Assembly (NCBI GenBank): GCA_030039005.1
Contig: JASHQT010000585.1
Span: 1-35,563, forward strand
DNA length: 35,563 bases
Direction: 5' to 3'
From: Bryobacteraceae bacterium
GTDB lineage: Bacteria; Acidobacteriota; Terriglobia; Bryobacterales; Bryobacteraceae
The notes under the pieces: model-generated
Seen by the model: the letters and a program-made list of their open reading frames with translations, nothing else
The model's database searches: none
Told to the model about the DNA's origin: nothing
In this document: positions 1-9,400 of the stretch, one piece after another
Numbering within the stretch: the stretch's first letter is position 1
Layout of the letters: the number at the start of each line of letters is the position of its first letter
Translations under genes and position numbers: made by a program

Positions 1-377
1 ACCCCGGCTGATTCGGTGACGTCGGTGAACGTCAGTTTGCCGGTTTCCTTGAGATTGTTCCGGAACAGGCGATTCCCCGGTTTCCAGCCCGGCGGAAGCG
101 GGACCAAAGGCTTGCCTTGCGGAGCGGTGGGATACCCCTGGACCAGATAAACGTCCAAGTCGCCGTCGTTGTCGTAGTCGATCAGCGCCGCGCCCGATCC
201 CGCTATCTCGGGAAGCAGCATTTCACCCGTCGCGCCCGAATACTGCCAGAAGTCGATTCCGGCCGATTTGGCCACGTCTTGGAAGAGGTGAGCTTGGTGC
301 GAAGGGGATGTTTTGCAGGCCAATAACCAGACCAGCAGGAGCATGGGCAAAGGCAGTAAGAACAAAATCCGGTTCAA
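1..377 (-). CDS. FG-GAP/VCBS repeat lipoprotein (CRTAC1-like), 3' end outside window
   Basis: Only the N-terminal part is inside the window, open to position 1. Read from a TTG at 377 it gives a hydrophobic signal sequence ending in a lipobox (LLAC, Cys21), then FQDVAKSAGIDF and a calcium-binding-like FG-GAP repeat (DYDNDGDLDVYLV), then a region rich in Gly/Pro and FTDVTESAG. That order is typical of CRTAC1-type proteins that carry FG-GAP blades followed by an ASPIC/UnbV domain; the latter would lie outside the window. An in-frame ATG at 422 would add 15 residues but would overlap the divergent TPR gene, so TTG is preferred. It is probably an outer-membrane or periplasmic-facing lipoprotein. 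It belongs to the same family as the C-terminal half of the protein at 10441-13386, so the receptor pair is flanked on both sides by FG-GAP proteins. Function of the family is unknown. Confidence 0.8.
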   Translation of the reverse strand, partial: MNRILFLLPLPMLLLVWLLACKTSPSHQAHLFQDVAKSAGIDFWQYSGATGEMLLPEIAGSGAALIDYDNDGDLDVYLVQGYPTAPQGKPLVPLPPGWKPGNRLFRNNLKETGKLTFTDVTESAG

Positions 378-399
378 CGTCGATGCACCGTAAACGGGG

Positions 400-1845
400 A
401 TGATATCATGGCGATACTTCATGACGCGGGGAATCGCCACAGTCACACTGGCCGCGTTGATGGGCACGCTGGCAGCGTTGACAGCAATGTCGTGCTCGAA
501 ATCCGTTCCGCCCGTCCCGGCCGTTACCGTGGAGGGTCTGGATGCGGACGTACGAGCCGCCCTTGTAAAGGCGCGGGATCAAGCGGTCGCTCAGCCGAAA
601 AGCGCCGAGGCCTCGGGCAATCTTGGCATGGTGCTGGAAGCGCATACTCTGTATCAACCCGCGGCGCTCGCCTATCAACGCGCCGTGCGGCTGGACCCGA
701 AAGAGTTCCGCTGGCGATACTATTTGGCCCTGTGCCTGGAGAAGAACGGCCAGTTGGATGAGGCTCTGGCGTCGGTTTCCGAAGGTTTGCGGATTCGGCC
801 GGACTACGCGCCGGCCGTTGTCGAAAAAGCCAGCCTGCTCCTGAAACTGGGACGATTTTCCGAAAGCGCTGCCGTGCTCGAACCTTTCCTTGCCCAGAAC
901 CCCCGTTCGGCACAGGCTCTGTACCTGCTCGGGCGCGTGAAGTTCGCCCAGCAGGCCTACGCCGCCGCGGACGATCTCTATCGCCGCGCTACCGAGGCGT
1001 GGCCGAGCTTCGGATCCGCCTGGTTCGGCCTGGGCGAGACCAGTAAAAGACTAGGACACCCCGCGGAAACCGAAAAAGACTATCAACTCGCGGAGACGCA
1101 TAAGGACCAATACCCGCCCTCCGACGATGAACTCTATGCCCAAATGATGAAGCTCGCCACCGGCATCGAGAACCGCCTGATGCGAGCCAAGAGTCTCCTG
1201 AACCAGCGGGAGTTCGATCAGGCTTCGCGGATCTACAAGGAGGTTCTACAACAATACCCGGATAATCTGGACTGCCTTGTGAATCTTCTGTACATCGCCC
1301 AAAACCCCAGCCAGGCGACTCCGGAAGAAATAGAAGATCTTTACCAGAGGGCCCGCGCCGTGAGTCCGAAGCTGCCCGAGGTGTACATGTATCACGGCAC
1401 GGCGCTGGCCGCTCAAGGCAAATTCGATGCGGCGGTGGGCGAACTGGATAAGGCCATCCAGCTCAAGCCCAATAATGCCGAAGCCCACGCCTGGCTCGCC
1501 GACGTGCGCGAACGCCAGCACCGTCTTGACGATGCCGTCGAGCAATATCGCATCGCCATCGAGCAGCAGCCCGATTTTCGCATCGCGCGGCTGGAACTGG
1601 CGAAGGACCTGCTTTATGCGGGCCGCAGCCGGGAAGCCATCCCCGTACTACTGCCGGCCCTTCAGGTGGACGACCAGAACACCCCCGTTGCCATGATGTT
1701 TCTGGTCCAGGCCTATGTGAACCTGGGAGACCGGGCTACCGCGCGAAAATATCTCGAGCAAGCCCACCAGTACGTGCTGCGCAACGGACCAGCGAATCTG
1801 CTGCCGCAAATCGAAAGCAACTTGAGGAGCCTCGGCTCCGGTTGA
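400..1845 (+). CDS. TPR-repeat lipoprotein
   Basis: The 481-residue product starts with a signal sequence and lipobox (TAMSC; Cys32 from the ATG at 400, Cys25 from the in-frame ATG at 421, which is an equally plausible start). It then consists almost entirely of tetratricopeptide repeats. The helical-pair pattern (A-x-x-LG-x-x-Y/F ... A-x-P) recurs from about residue 65 to 470, with a clear late repeat around residues 330-395. TPR lipoproteins of this kind are scaffolds for protein-protein interaction at the membrane. The gene diverges from the FG-GAP gene on its left with only about 22 bp between the chosen starts, so promoters must overlap coding sequence. Its last codons (GSG-stop) are also the left boundary of the receptor duplication. 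No enzymatic motif was seen. Confidence 0.9.
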   Translation: MISWRYFMTRGIATVTLAALMGTLAALTAMSCSKSVPPVPAVTVEGLDADVRAALVKARDQAVAQPKSAEASGNLGMVLEAHTLYQPAALAYQRAVRLDPKEFRWRYYLALCLEKNGQLDEALASVSEGLRIRPDYAPAVVEKASLLLKLGRFSESAAVLEPFLAQNPRSAQALYLLGRVKFAQQAYAAADDLYRRATEAWPSFGSAWFGLGETSKRLGHPAETEKDYQLAETHKDQYPPSDDELYAQMMKLATGIENRLMRAKSLLNQREFDQASRIYKEVLQQYPDNLDCLVNLLYIAQNPSQATPEEIEDLYQRARAVSPKLPEVYMYHGTALAAQGKFDAAVGELDKAIQLKPNNAEAHAWLADVRERQHRLDDAVEQYRIAIEQQPDFRIARLELAKDLLYAGRSREAIPVLLPALQVDDQNTPVAMMFLVQAYVNLGDRATARKYLEQAHQYVLRNGPANLLPQIESNLRSLGSG

Positions 1846-2172
1846 TTCTCGGTTACCAAAACCCGGAGAAGCCGATCACGTCGCGCCGAGCGCACTAACT
1901 AAATGTGCCGCTGCGATCTTCTTTTTGCTTTTTCGGCTGATTCCTCATCTCCGGTTCGATGTCGTGACCCACGCTACCTGAGTTATGCAAAATTGGGTCA
2001 GTTCAGTCCCAAACAAAGTCGATGAAACGTCAAGACCGCATCAAAATTAAGCTCCCCCGCTTTATTAAGCGAATACTCGTATATGATATGCCAAGCACCT
2101 AGTCTTGTTTGTTGCTCGAAGGGTTAATGTCAGAAGTCCATCCTTGAACCTTGTAGTGGGGGAGGCTTATCG
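1846..2172. other. Intergenic region carrying the receptor-1 promoter and leader
   Basis: This 327-bp stretch has no convincing gene. Its first 120 bases are recognisably the same as 6158-6270 (shared words such as GATCACGTCGC, GTGCCGCTGCGATC and CGGCTGATTCCTCATCTC). The middle is diverged and AT-richer. The last 93 bases (2080-2172) match 6388-6480 with seven substitutions and no gaps. So it is the first copy of the upstream region duplicated with the receptor gene. Confidence 0.8.
2080..2172 (+). promoter_or_regulatory. Conserved 93-nt receptor leader, copy 1
   Basis: It starts at a conserved TATATGATA (a plausible -10, TATGAT at 2082-2087; no convincing -35) and ends at the receptor ATG. 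Against 6388-6480 it differs at seven positions with no gap, and 2130-2170 (41 nt) is identical, including the strong Shine-Dalgarno GGGGGAGG at 2158-2165. That is tighter than the adjacent upstream sequence and than the synonymous sites in the ORFs, suggesting constraint on the transcript leader. No known riboswitch fold was recognised. Confidence 0.6.
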
Positions 2173-5100
2173 ATGCGATTTAGAATCGCCTGCTTGTTTT
2201 TCCTCTGTACGCTAGTGGTCTTCGCTCAGGGCGACCGCGGCACAATTACTGGAACGGTGACCGATCCGACAGGCGCCGTCATTCCGAATGCCAGCATTCA
2301 GGTCACCAACAGTGCGACGGCGGCCCTTTACACGATCGGCACTTCCACCACCGGCAACTACACGCTGGCCAATGTGCCGGTGGGCACTTACACGCTGGTG
2401 GTGGATGCTCCTGGCTTTAAGAAATTCGAGCGGCCTGGTCTCATTGTGCAGGTGTCCGAGACAATCCGCGTCGACGCCACGCTCGAGGTGGGTTCGTCGA
2501 ATGAAACCATTACGGTCAGCACGGAGGCCCCGCTTCTGAAAACAGAAAGCGGCGAAATCAGCCATCAGGTGGACTATTCAGACGCAGACACCCTGCCGCT
2601 GTTTTCGACCAACGGCACGGGCGGATCCACCGGAGTTGGCAACATTCGCGATCCGCTGAGCGTTCTCAACCTGCTTCCGGGCGCGACGCAGATTACGGAC
2701 AACACCCTCGTCATCAATGGTCTGCCCTCCAGTTCACAGACGATCATGATTGAGGGCATGGACGCCACGAACGGCATGTGGCGCCAGGAAAACCAGGTAA
2801 CTCAGCAGGGCGTCGACGCTATTCAGGAGGTTTCGGTGCAGACCAGCAACTTCGCTGCGGAATACGGCGGAGCGGGTGGTGGCTACCTGAACTTCACGAT
2901 GAGATCCGGAACCAACCAATACCATGGGAGTGCGTATGACTACTTCGTCAACGAATTTCTCAATGCCGGCCTTCCCTTCAGCTCAAACTGTACTATAGAG
3001 AACAACTGCGCGACCAACACGAATTCCGGCCACATCAAGAATGTCGTTCGACGGAACGACTATGGCTTCACGCTCGGTGGCCCCGTGCGGATTCCGAAGG
3101 TTTATAACGGAAGGGACAAGACCTTCTTCTTCTTCAACTTCGAGCAGTTCCGGCAAAACACGGTTACCAACAATGGCCTCGCGACGATGCCCAGCGCGGC
3201 CTACGAAAGCGGTAATTTCGCCGCCGCGGAAGGGTTTGGTCCCTTCCCTAACCCTTTCCTGAATCCCATTTCCGCGCCGAACGAAGTTTTCGATCCAAAC
3301 AGCAGGACGATCAGCTCAACCGGCGCGATTACTGAGACCCCATTTCCGGGCAATGTCGTTCCTGCCAGTCGCCTAGATCCGGTTGCTTTGTACCTGCAGA
3401 GCCTCTTTCCGGCGCCAAATCTAACCGGGGCCGGGGCCCTCAATAACTACGCCATTCCGGCTTACGCGGGCTACCAGCACACCACGATTCCATCCGTCAA
3501 AATCGACCAGATGCTCAGCTCCACGATGAAGTTGTCCGGATATTTCAGTGCCACTGAGACAAACAATCCGGAAACCAACGGTTTTTCATCCCAACTTGCT
3601 CCTGTAGCGCCGGACAGGGATCGTTCATACACCTACCGTATTAACTTTGATGACACGATCACTCCGACGCTGCTCTTCCACATCGGGATCGGTCTGCTCT
3701 ATTTCAACCATCCGGAATACACACCCACTTCCAATTTCGATACTCAGGCTGCGAGCGCGAGCGGAGGTGCCTTTAAGGCCTTCCCGGCGAATACTTATAT
3801 GCCGTCCTTCGGCGGTCTGGATGACGCTATCGTCGGCGGCGGACTGGCTTTGGGATCGGGCTTTTTCGCCCCCTCTCCGGGACCCTCGGGTTTTGACGAA
3901 TCCGATCTGAAAGAGGTCAAACCGACCGGAAACTCCAGCGTCACCTGGGTCAAGGGCAATCACACCTTCAAGGGCGGCTATTCGCTCGTCCTGGATGGAT
4001 TCCCGCAGATCAGCAGCATTCGTGCTTTCGGCGAATATGAGTTCAGCAACCAGCAAACAGAGAATCCCGCCGAGTACGGTGTCCCCGGGATCATCTTCCC
4101 GTCAGGCTTCGCCTATGCGAGCTTCCTGCTGGGTCAGGTGAACAGTGTCGAGACCTCTCCGATCAACGATTCGCGGTTAGGCAACCACACCATGGGCGCT
4201 TTCTTCCAGGATAGCTGGAAGGTCAACCGCAAGCTTACCCTCGAGCTTGGCCTGCGGTGGGACTACGCATCGCAGCTAACGGAAGAGCATGGCCGCATGT
4301 CGGATGCGTGCTTCACGTGCGTGAACCCTGCGCTGGCCTCTCCGTACAATCCGGGCGGTCTGGCCGGATCGATTGTATACGGCGCGACCAATGACGGTCC
4401 GCTGACTCATAATTATCCGTTCTCGTTTGGTCCGCACTTGGGTGTCGCTTACCAGATCGACTCCAAGACCGTGTTCCGGGCGGGCGGCTCGATCGCCTAC
4501 TCGTCATCCGCGGATAACGCCTTCCTTTCGTACAGCGTGGCGGATTTCTTCTCGGTGCAGTCGCCTGGCCAGTTTCTGCCGGCGTCTATCCTGAAAAACG
4601 GCGATCCGCTGGCAGGCAGCCCATACGAGACGTTCCCCTATTACGCTCAATACCCGTTCCAGGAAAGCGCTACTGGTTGCGGCCCCAAAGGCGCCAGCCC
4701 GTGCGTTCCGCCGCAGGAGCCTTTCATCTGGCTTGCGCGAAGCGAAAGGCTTCCTCGAATCTTCCAGTGGAGCATCGGTCTGCAGCGTGAAATAGCGCCA
4801 AACCTGCTGCTGGAAGCTGCCTACGTCGGCAACCGGGGCGCGTGGTTCACAGCCCCGCTGCTCTCCGTGCAACAGATGAACGCCCTGACGCAGGGGATCC
4901 TGTCTAATCTGACAACGGAGGGTCCGGGCGGCTCGGGCAAGTACGGCACAACCCAGAACATGAGTTTCACGAATCCCGGCGATTACGCCTTGCTGCAGGA
5001 TCAGATCAACAATCCGGCCGTGATCGCAAGATTCCCAGCGTTGGCAAATCCCAACAATGTGTACCCAGGCTTCCCGTCCACCGCAACACTGGCTCAGGCG

Positions 5101-6054
5101 CTAAGGCCCTACCCGCAGTGGTATGGCGTCCCGCCGTTCCTCGGGCCTCCAGATGGCCGCAACTGGTACGACTCCCTTCAGGTGAAGATGACGAAGCGCT
5201 ACTCGCATGGCTTGACCGGTCAGGTCAACTATGTATATTCGAAGAGCCTGACCAACGGATCGCCGGCGAATACTTCGTATCTGGTGCCCTCGAACACGAT
5301 TCTCAACGATCCGACCAACATTGCGCTGGACAAGCAGTTGTCGTCGTTCGATCGGCCGCAGGCGCTGACCATCTCGTTCAGCTACACGACCCCGAGGGTA
5401 GAAAGCTTGGCCAACGGTGGCGCGTTCAGCAAGGCCACGGGCTGGCTGGCGCGTGACTGGACGGTCGGCGGCGTTCTGCGCTACCAGAGCGGTCAGTTGC
5501 TTTCGGCTCCGGCCTCCAACATTACGCTGTGGAACACCATGGGCCTGGGATCCACGCCTCTCAATGGTTTCACCAACTTCTCCGGATTCGGGCAGACGGG
5601 CGCATCGGGCGAGCCGCTTGAGAACGTTGTGCCCGGCCAGAATTGCCTATCGATCAATCCGAACAGCCATTTCGATCCGACTAAGACGCTGGTTTTGAAT
5701 CCGGCTGCCTATGTGGATCAGACGACCGAAACCTTTGGCACATCGGCGCCTTACTACAGCAACTGCCGCTGGCAGCGACAGCCGTCCGAATCGCTCAGCC
5801 TGGGCCGCATCTTCCGTATCACGGAAAAAGTGCAGTTGTTGATCCAGGCGCAGTTCTTCAATCCATTCAACCGTGTGGTCTATCCGGCGCCGGCTAGCGG
5901 CACCACTAGCACCACCCCCGCGACGTACGGCAATCCGTTCCCGGGTCTTCCCGGAACAGGCGCCTTAAATGGAGGTTACGGATGGGTCGACGTTCTCAAT
6001 GGAACTGGCACCAATCCCAGATCGGGCCAATTAGTGGCACGCTTCACGTTCTAG
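2173..6054 (+). CDS. Oar-like TonB-dependent outer-membrane receptor, paralogue 1
   Basis: The 1293-residue product has a signal peptide (about residues 1-19, ending FAQG). A carboxypeptidase-regulatory (Ig-like) domain follows (about 20-115: GTITGTVTDPTGAVIPNA, GNYTLANVPVGTYTLVV, GFKKFERPG). A plug-like region is next (about 120-270: LLPGATQITD, QTIMIEGMDATNGMW, EVSVQTSNFAAEYGGAGGG, FTMRSGTNQYHGSAYDY), then a long beta-barrel ending in an aromatic (GQLVARFTF), as outer-membrane insertion requires. This is the architecture of Acidobacteriota Oar/TonB-type receptors; the substrate is unknown. Several extracellular-looking Cys pairs (ACFTC; C-x6-C near residue 274) are shared with paralogue 2. 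A strong SD (GGGGGAGG) 7 nt upstream fixes the start. A GAAA-loop hairpin follows the stop. Confidence 0.93.
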   Translation: MRFRIACLFFLCTLVVFAQGDRGTITGTVTDPTGAVIPNASIQVTNSATAALYTIGTSTTGNYTLANVPVGTYTLVVDAPGFKKFERPGLIVQVSETIRVDATLEVGSSNETITVSTEAPLLKTESGEISHQVDYSDADTLPLFSTNGTGGSTGVGNIRDPLSVLNLLPGATQITDNTLVINGLPSSSQTIMIEGMDATNGMWRQENQVTQQGVDAIQEVSVQTSNFAAEYGGAGGGYLNFTMRSGTNQYHGSAYDYFVNEFLNAGLPFSSNCTIENNCATNTNSGHIKNVVRRNDYGFTLGGPVRIPKVYNGRDKTFFFFNFEQFRQNTVTNNGLATMPSAAYESGNFAAAEGFGPFPNPFLNPISAPNEVFDPNSRTISSTGAITETPFPGNVVPASRLDPVALYLQSLFPAPNLTGAGALNNYAIPAYAGYQHTTIPSVKIDQMLSSTMKLSGYFSATETNNPETNGFSSQLAPVAPDRDRSYTYRINFDDTITPTLLFHIGIGLLYFNHPEYTPTSNFDTQAASASGGAFKAFPANTYMPSFGGLDDAIVGGGLALGSGFFAPSPGPSGFDESDLKEVKPTGNSSVTWVKGNHTFKGGYSLVLDGFPQISSIRAFGEYEFSNQQTENPAEYGVPGIIFPSGFAYASFLLGQVNSVETSPINDSRLGNHTMGAFFQDSWKVNRKLTLELGLRWDYASQLTEEHGRMSDACFTCVNPALASPYNPGGLAGSIVYGATNDGPLTHNYPFSFGPHLGVAYQIDSKTVFRAGGSIAYSSSADNAFLSYSVADFFSVQSPGQFLPASILKNGDPLAGSPYETFPYYAQYPFQESATGCGPKGASPCVPPQEPFIWLARSERLPRIFQWSIGLQREIAPNLLLEAAYVGNRGAWFTAPLLSVQQMNALTQGILSNLTTEGPGGSGKYGTTQNMSFTNPGDYALLQDQINNPAVIARFPALANPNNVYPGFPSTATLAQALRPYPQWYGVPPFLGPPDGRNWYDSLQVKMTKRYSHGLTGQVNYVYSKSLTNGSPANTSYLVPSNTILNDPTNIALDKQLSSFDRPQALTISFSYTTPRVESLANGGAFSKATGWLARDWTVGGVLRYQSGQLLSAPASNITLWNTMGLGSTPLNGFTNFSGFGQTGASGEPLENVVPGQNCLSINPNSHFDPTKTLVLNPAAYVDQTTETFGTSAPYYSNCRWQRQPSESLSLGRIFRITEKVQLLIQAQFFNPFNRVVYPAPASGTTSTTPATYGNPFPGLPGTGALNGGYGWVDVLNGTGTNPRSGQLVARFTF

Positions 6055-6081
6055 CGAGAGCGCAAGTCGCAGTCTGAATAG

Positions 6082-6109
6082 GAGCCTCGCCGGGAAACCG
6101 GCGGGGCTC
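6082..6109 (+). terminator. Hairpin terminator after receptor 1
   Basis: A 12-bp stem (GAGCCTCGCCGG / CCGGCGGGGCTC) closes a GAAA tetraloop and is followed by TTCTTAT. One stem position is a U-G pair here and U-A in the copy at 10410-10437, so the helix is preserved. The T tract is short, so termination may be partial or bidirectional. Confidence 0.75.
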
Positions 6110-6112
6110 TTC

Positions 6113-6163
6113 TTATCTGGCTTTCAGTAATCCGAGTAACACACGCGCGGGACGCCGGTTGAT
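6113..6163 (-). pseudogene. Remnant of the ASPIC/UnbV lipoprotein 3' end
   Basis: On the minus strand this reads in frame as NRRPARVLLGLLKAR-stop. The intact gene downstream ends NTRPARVLLGTLESR-stop at 10441. Homology holds for about 14 codons plus the stop and ends abruptly at about 6155, where sequence homologous to the end of the TPR gene begins. It has no start and cannot be expressed as a protein. It is the scar left when the receptor unit was duplicated in tandem. Confidence 0.85.
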
Positions 6164-6387
6164 TCCGCGCTTGCACAAGACCGGGAGAGGTCGATCACGT
6201 CGCTCTGGCCGCACTCAATGTGCCGCTGCGATCCTTCTTCGGCTGATTCCTCATCTCAAAAATTGATATCGCGATCCACTTCCCCTGATTTATCCACAGT
6301 TTTGGCCAGCTCTGCCCCAAAGAAAGTCGACAAAGCGTCAATACGTCGTCAAATTTGATCCTAATTGTCTTATGACGCGAATTGTGT

Positions 6388-6480
6388 TATATGATACGCC
6401 AAGTACTTAGTCTTGATTGTTGCTTGAAGGGTTAACGTCAGAAGTCCATCCTTGAACCTTGTAGTGGGGGAGGCTTATAG
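6388..6480 (+). promoter_or_regulatory. Conserved 93-nt receptor leader, copy 2
   Basis: Counterpart of 2080-2172, with seven substitutions and no gaps. It contains a conserved TATGAT (6390-6395) and an upstream TTGTCT (6365-6370, spacing 19, weak). The 41 nt at 6438-6478 are identical to copy 1 and include the SD GGGGGAGG just before the ATG at 6481. Confidence 0.6.
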
Positions 6481-9400
6481 ATGCGATTGAAAATCGCCTG
6501 CTTGTTTTGCTTCTGTACTTTAGCGGCATTCGCCCAGGGCGATCGCGGCACGCTCACGGGAACAGTGACGGATCCGACTGGCGCCGTCATTCCCAACGCG
6601 AATATTCAGGTTACGAATGCCGAAACGGCCGCTGTCTACCAGGTTGGCACTTCCAGCACCGGCAACTACACGCTGGCCAACCTTCCCGTGGGCACATACA
6701 CGCTTTCGGTGGATGCGGCTGGCTTTAAGAAATTCGAGCGGCCCAACCTGATCATCCAGGTGGCTGAAACCACTCGCGTCGACGCGACGCTCGAGGTAGG
6801 CTCCTCTTCGGAGACGGTTACGGTCAGTACCGAAGCACCGCTGTTGAAGACAGAAAGCGGCGAAATCAGTCATCAAGTGGATTATTCTGATGCCGATCTA
6901 TTGCCTCTCTTCACCACCAATGGTACCGGCGGCAGCACGGGTTTAGGGAACATTCGCGATCCGTTGACCGTGCTGAACATTATGCCCGGCGCGCAACAGA
7001 CCACCGATTCCGTCTTGCGTGTCAACGGTTTGCCATCGAGCTCGCAGACCATCATGGTGGAGGGCATGGACGCCACCAACGGTCTGTGGCGTCAAGAGAA
7101 TCAATCCGTCCAGCAGGGCACCGACGCCATCCAGGAAGTCTCGGTCCAGACCAGCAACTTCGCGGCTGAATACGGCGGAGCCGGCGGCGGTTACCTGAAC
7201 TTCACCATGAAGTCCGGCACCAACCAGTATCATGGCAGCGGTTATGACTACTTTGTCAATCCCATCCTGGACGCGGGTCTGCCCTTCACGGCCAACTGCA
7301 ACCAGGAAAACAACTGCGCCACCAACATCAACTCCGGCCACATCAAGAACGACGTCAGGCGCAATGATTACGGCTTGACCTTGGGCGGCCCGGTCAAGAT
7401 CCCGAAGCTGTACGACGGTAAAGACAAGACCTTCTTTTTCTTTAGTTTCGAGCAGTTTCGCCAGACTACGATCACAAACAACGGCCTTGCAACCGTTCCT
7501 GAGGACGCTTATCGAACCGGGAACTTCGCCCCGGCCGAAGGCTTCGGCCCGTTTCCCATTCCCGTGCCTGGAGTATTTCCGTCGGATGCGGCCGTGAATG
7601 AGATCTTCGATCCGGCAACTAGAAGCGTCAACGCGACCACCGGGGCAGTCACAGAGGCCCCGTTTCCGGGCAACGCCATCCCCATCAGCCGGATGTCGCC
7701 AGTGGCACTGTATCTGCAGAGTTTCTTCCCCCAGCCCAATCTAACCAGCGCCAACGGCTTAAACAACTACGCGATTCCTTCCTATTCGAATTTCGAGCAC
7801 ACCACCATCCCGTCGCTGAAAATCGACCAAATGCTCAGCTCGAAGATGAAATTATCCGGCTATATTTCGGCCACGGAAACAAATTCGCCCAACGCGAACG
7901 GATTCCCCACGGATTTGGCTCCGGCGGTGCCGGATGCCGATCGCGCCTTTACCTACCGCCTCAATTTCGACGACACCATCAGTCCCACCGTGTTGTTCCA
8001 TTTCGGCGCCGGATTGCTTTACTACAGCCACCCCGACCTCGGGCCGCAAGTCGCGTCGTTTGACGAAGGGGCGGCGGCGGCGGCCGCGAGCGGCTACGGC
8101 GGCGCTCCTGGGGGACACACCTGGAACGCATTTCCTGCCAGCACTTATATGCCTTCGTTCGCGGGTCTGAACGACGCGTTTGTTGGCGGCGGTATCGCGT
8201 TGGGTTCCGGCTTTTTTGCTCCCAGCCCCGGATCGAGCTCACTCGCGGCAGGTTATGTTGACACGGAAGTCAAGCCGACCGCAAACACCAGCTTGACCTG
8301 GGTCCATGGGAACCACACGTTCAAGTTCGGCGCCGACATGATTCTGGATGGCGTCCCTCAGCAGAGCAGCCTGCGCGCATTTGGCGAATACGGATTCAGC
8401 GCTCAGCAGACCGAGAATCCCCAGGAGTACGGCCAGCCACTCATCTTTACCTCCGGCTTCCCGTACGCCAGCTTCTTGCTCGGCGATACTTCTTACGTCG
8501 AAACATCCGCGATCAACGATACGCGCCTTGGCAACCATACCTGGGGAGCTTTTATCCAGGATAGCTGGAAGGTGAATCGCAGGCTGACCTTGGAGCTCGG
8601 CGTGCGCTGGGATTACGCCACTACCTACTCCGAGGAACACGGGCGCATGTCGGATGCTTGCTTCACTTGCGTCAATACCTCGCTTGCGTCCGCCTACAGC
8701 CCCGGTGGATTGGCGGGTGCGATCGTGTATGGAGCCACAAACAACGGTCCGTTGAACAACGCCTATCCGTTCTCCCTCGGGCCGCACTTAGGTGTGGCGT
8801 ACCAAATTACACCCAAGACCGTATTCCGCGCCGGAGGGTCAATCGCCTACTCATCGGCGGCCGACAATGCTTTCCTGTCGGCCAGCGTGGCGAACTTCTA
8901 CACAGCTTCCTCGCCCGGGTTATTCCTCCCAGCCACTCAATTGTCGAATGGAAACCCATTCCCGAACGTCACATTTCCGGAATACAATCAATACCCGATC
9001 GGAACGCCCGGCACCAATTGCGGTGGAGTCGAATGCGCCGTACCCGCGGAGCCCTTTATCACCATTCCGAAGACCGGCAGGCTGCCGCGTATCTTCCAAT
9101 GGAGCATCGGATTCCAGCAAGAGATCGCTCCCAATCTAATGGTCGATGCAGCTTACGTCGGTAATCGCGGCGCATGGTTCACCGCGCCTCTGCTCGATAC
9201 CCAGTCGTTCAACGGTCTGACCGCGCAGCGTCTTGCGAACCTCACCACTGAGGGTCCCGGCGGGGCGGGTGTATACGGCACCACCCAGGACATGAGCTTC
9301 ACCAATCCGGCAGACTACGCCTTGCTCCAGGATTCGATCAGCAACCCGGCCGTGATCGCCAGATTCCCCGCGTTGGCAAATCCCAGCAACGTGTACCCGG

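Larger units (their letters stand above)
1840..6155 (+). repeat. Tandem duplication, copy 1 (about 4.3 kb)
   Basis: Copy 1 runs from the last bases of the TPR gene stop region (CCGGTTGATTC at 1837-1847), through the intergenic leader, the 1293-aa receptor and the GAAA-loop hairpin, into a stub homologous to the 3' end of the ASPIC gene. Copy 2 has the same order. Boundaries are estimates good to about 10 bp because the two breakpoints share little homology (G/C-rich GCCG-type words). Nucleotide similarity is high and patchy, consistent with an old duplication that has diverged under selection on both proteins. Confidence 0.85.
6055..6480. other. Intergenic region between the receptors (duplication junction and leader 2)
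   Basis: This 426-bp gap holds, in order: the terminator hairpin, the dead ASPIC tail, the duplication junction at about 6155, a region homologous to 1840-1965, a diverged AT-rich middle with TTATCCACAG at 6291-6300 (resembling a DnaA-box core, but single and probably chance), and the conserved leader of receptor 2. No additional gene was seen. Confidence 0.8.

Noticed and set aside
6291..6300. TTATCCACAG resembling a DnaA box (replication origin)
   Set aside because: A single copy in a duplicated intergenic region, with no cluster of boxes, no AT-rich unwinding element and no dnaA or dnaN nearby.
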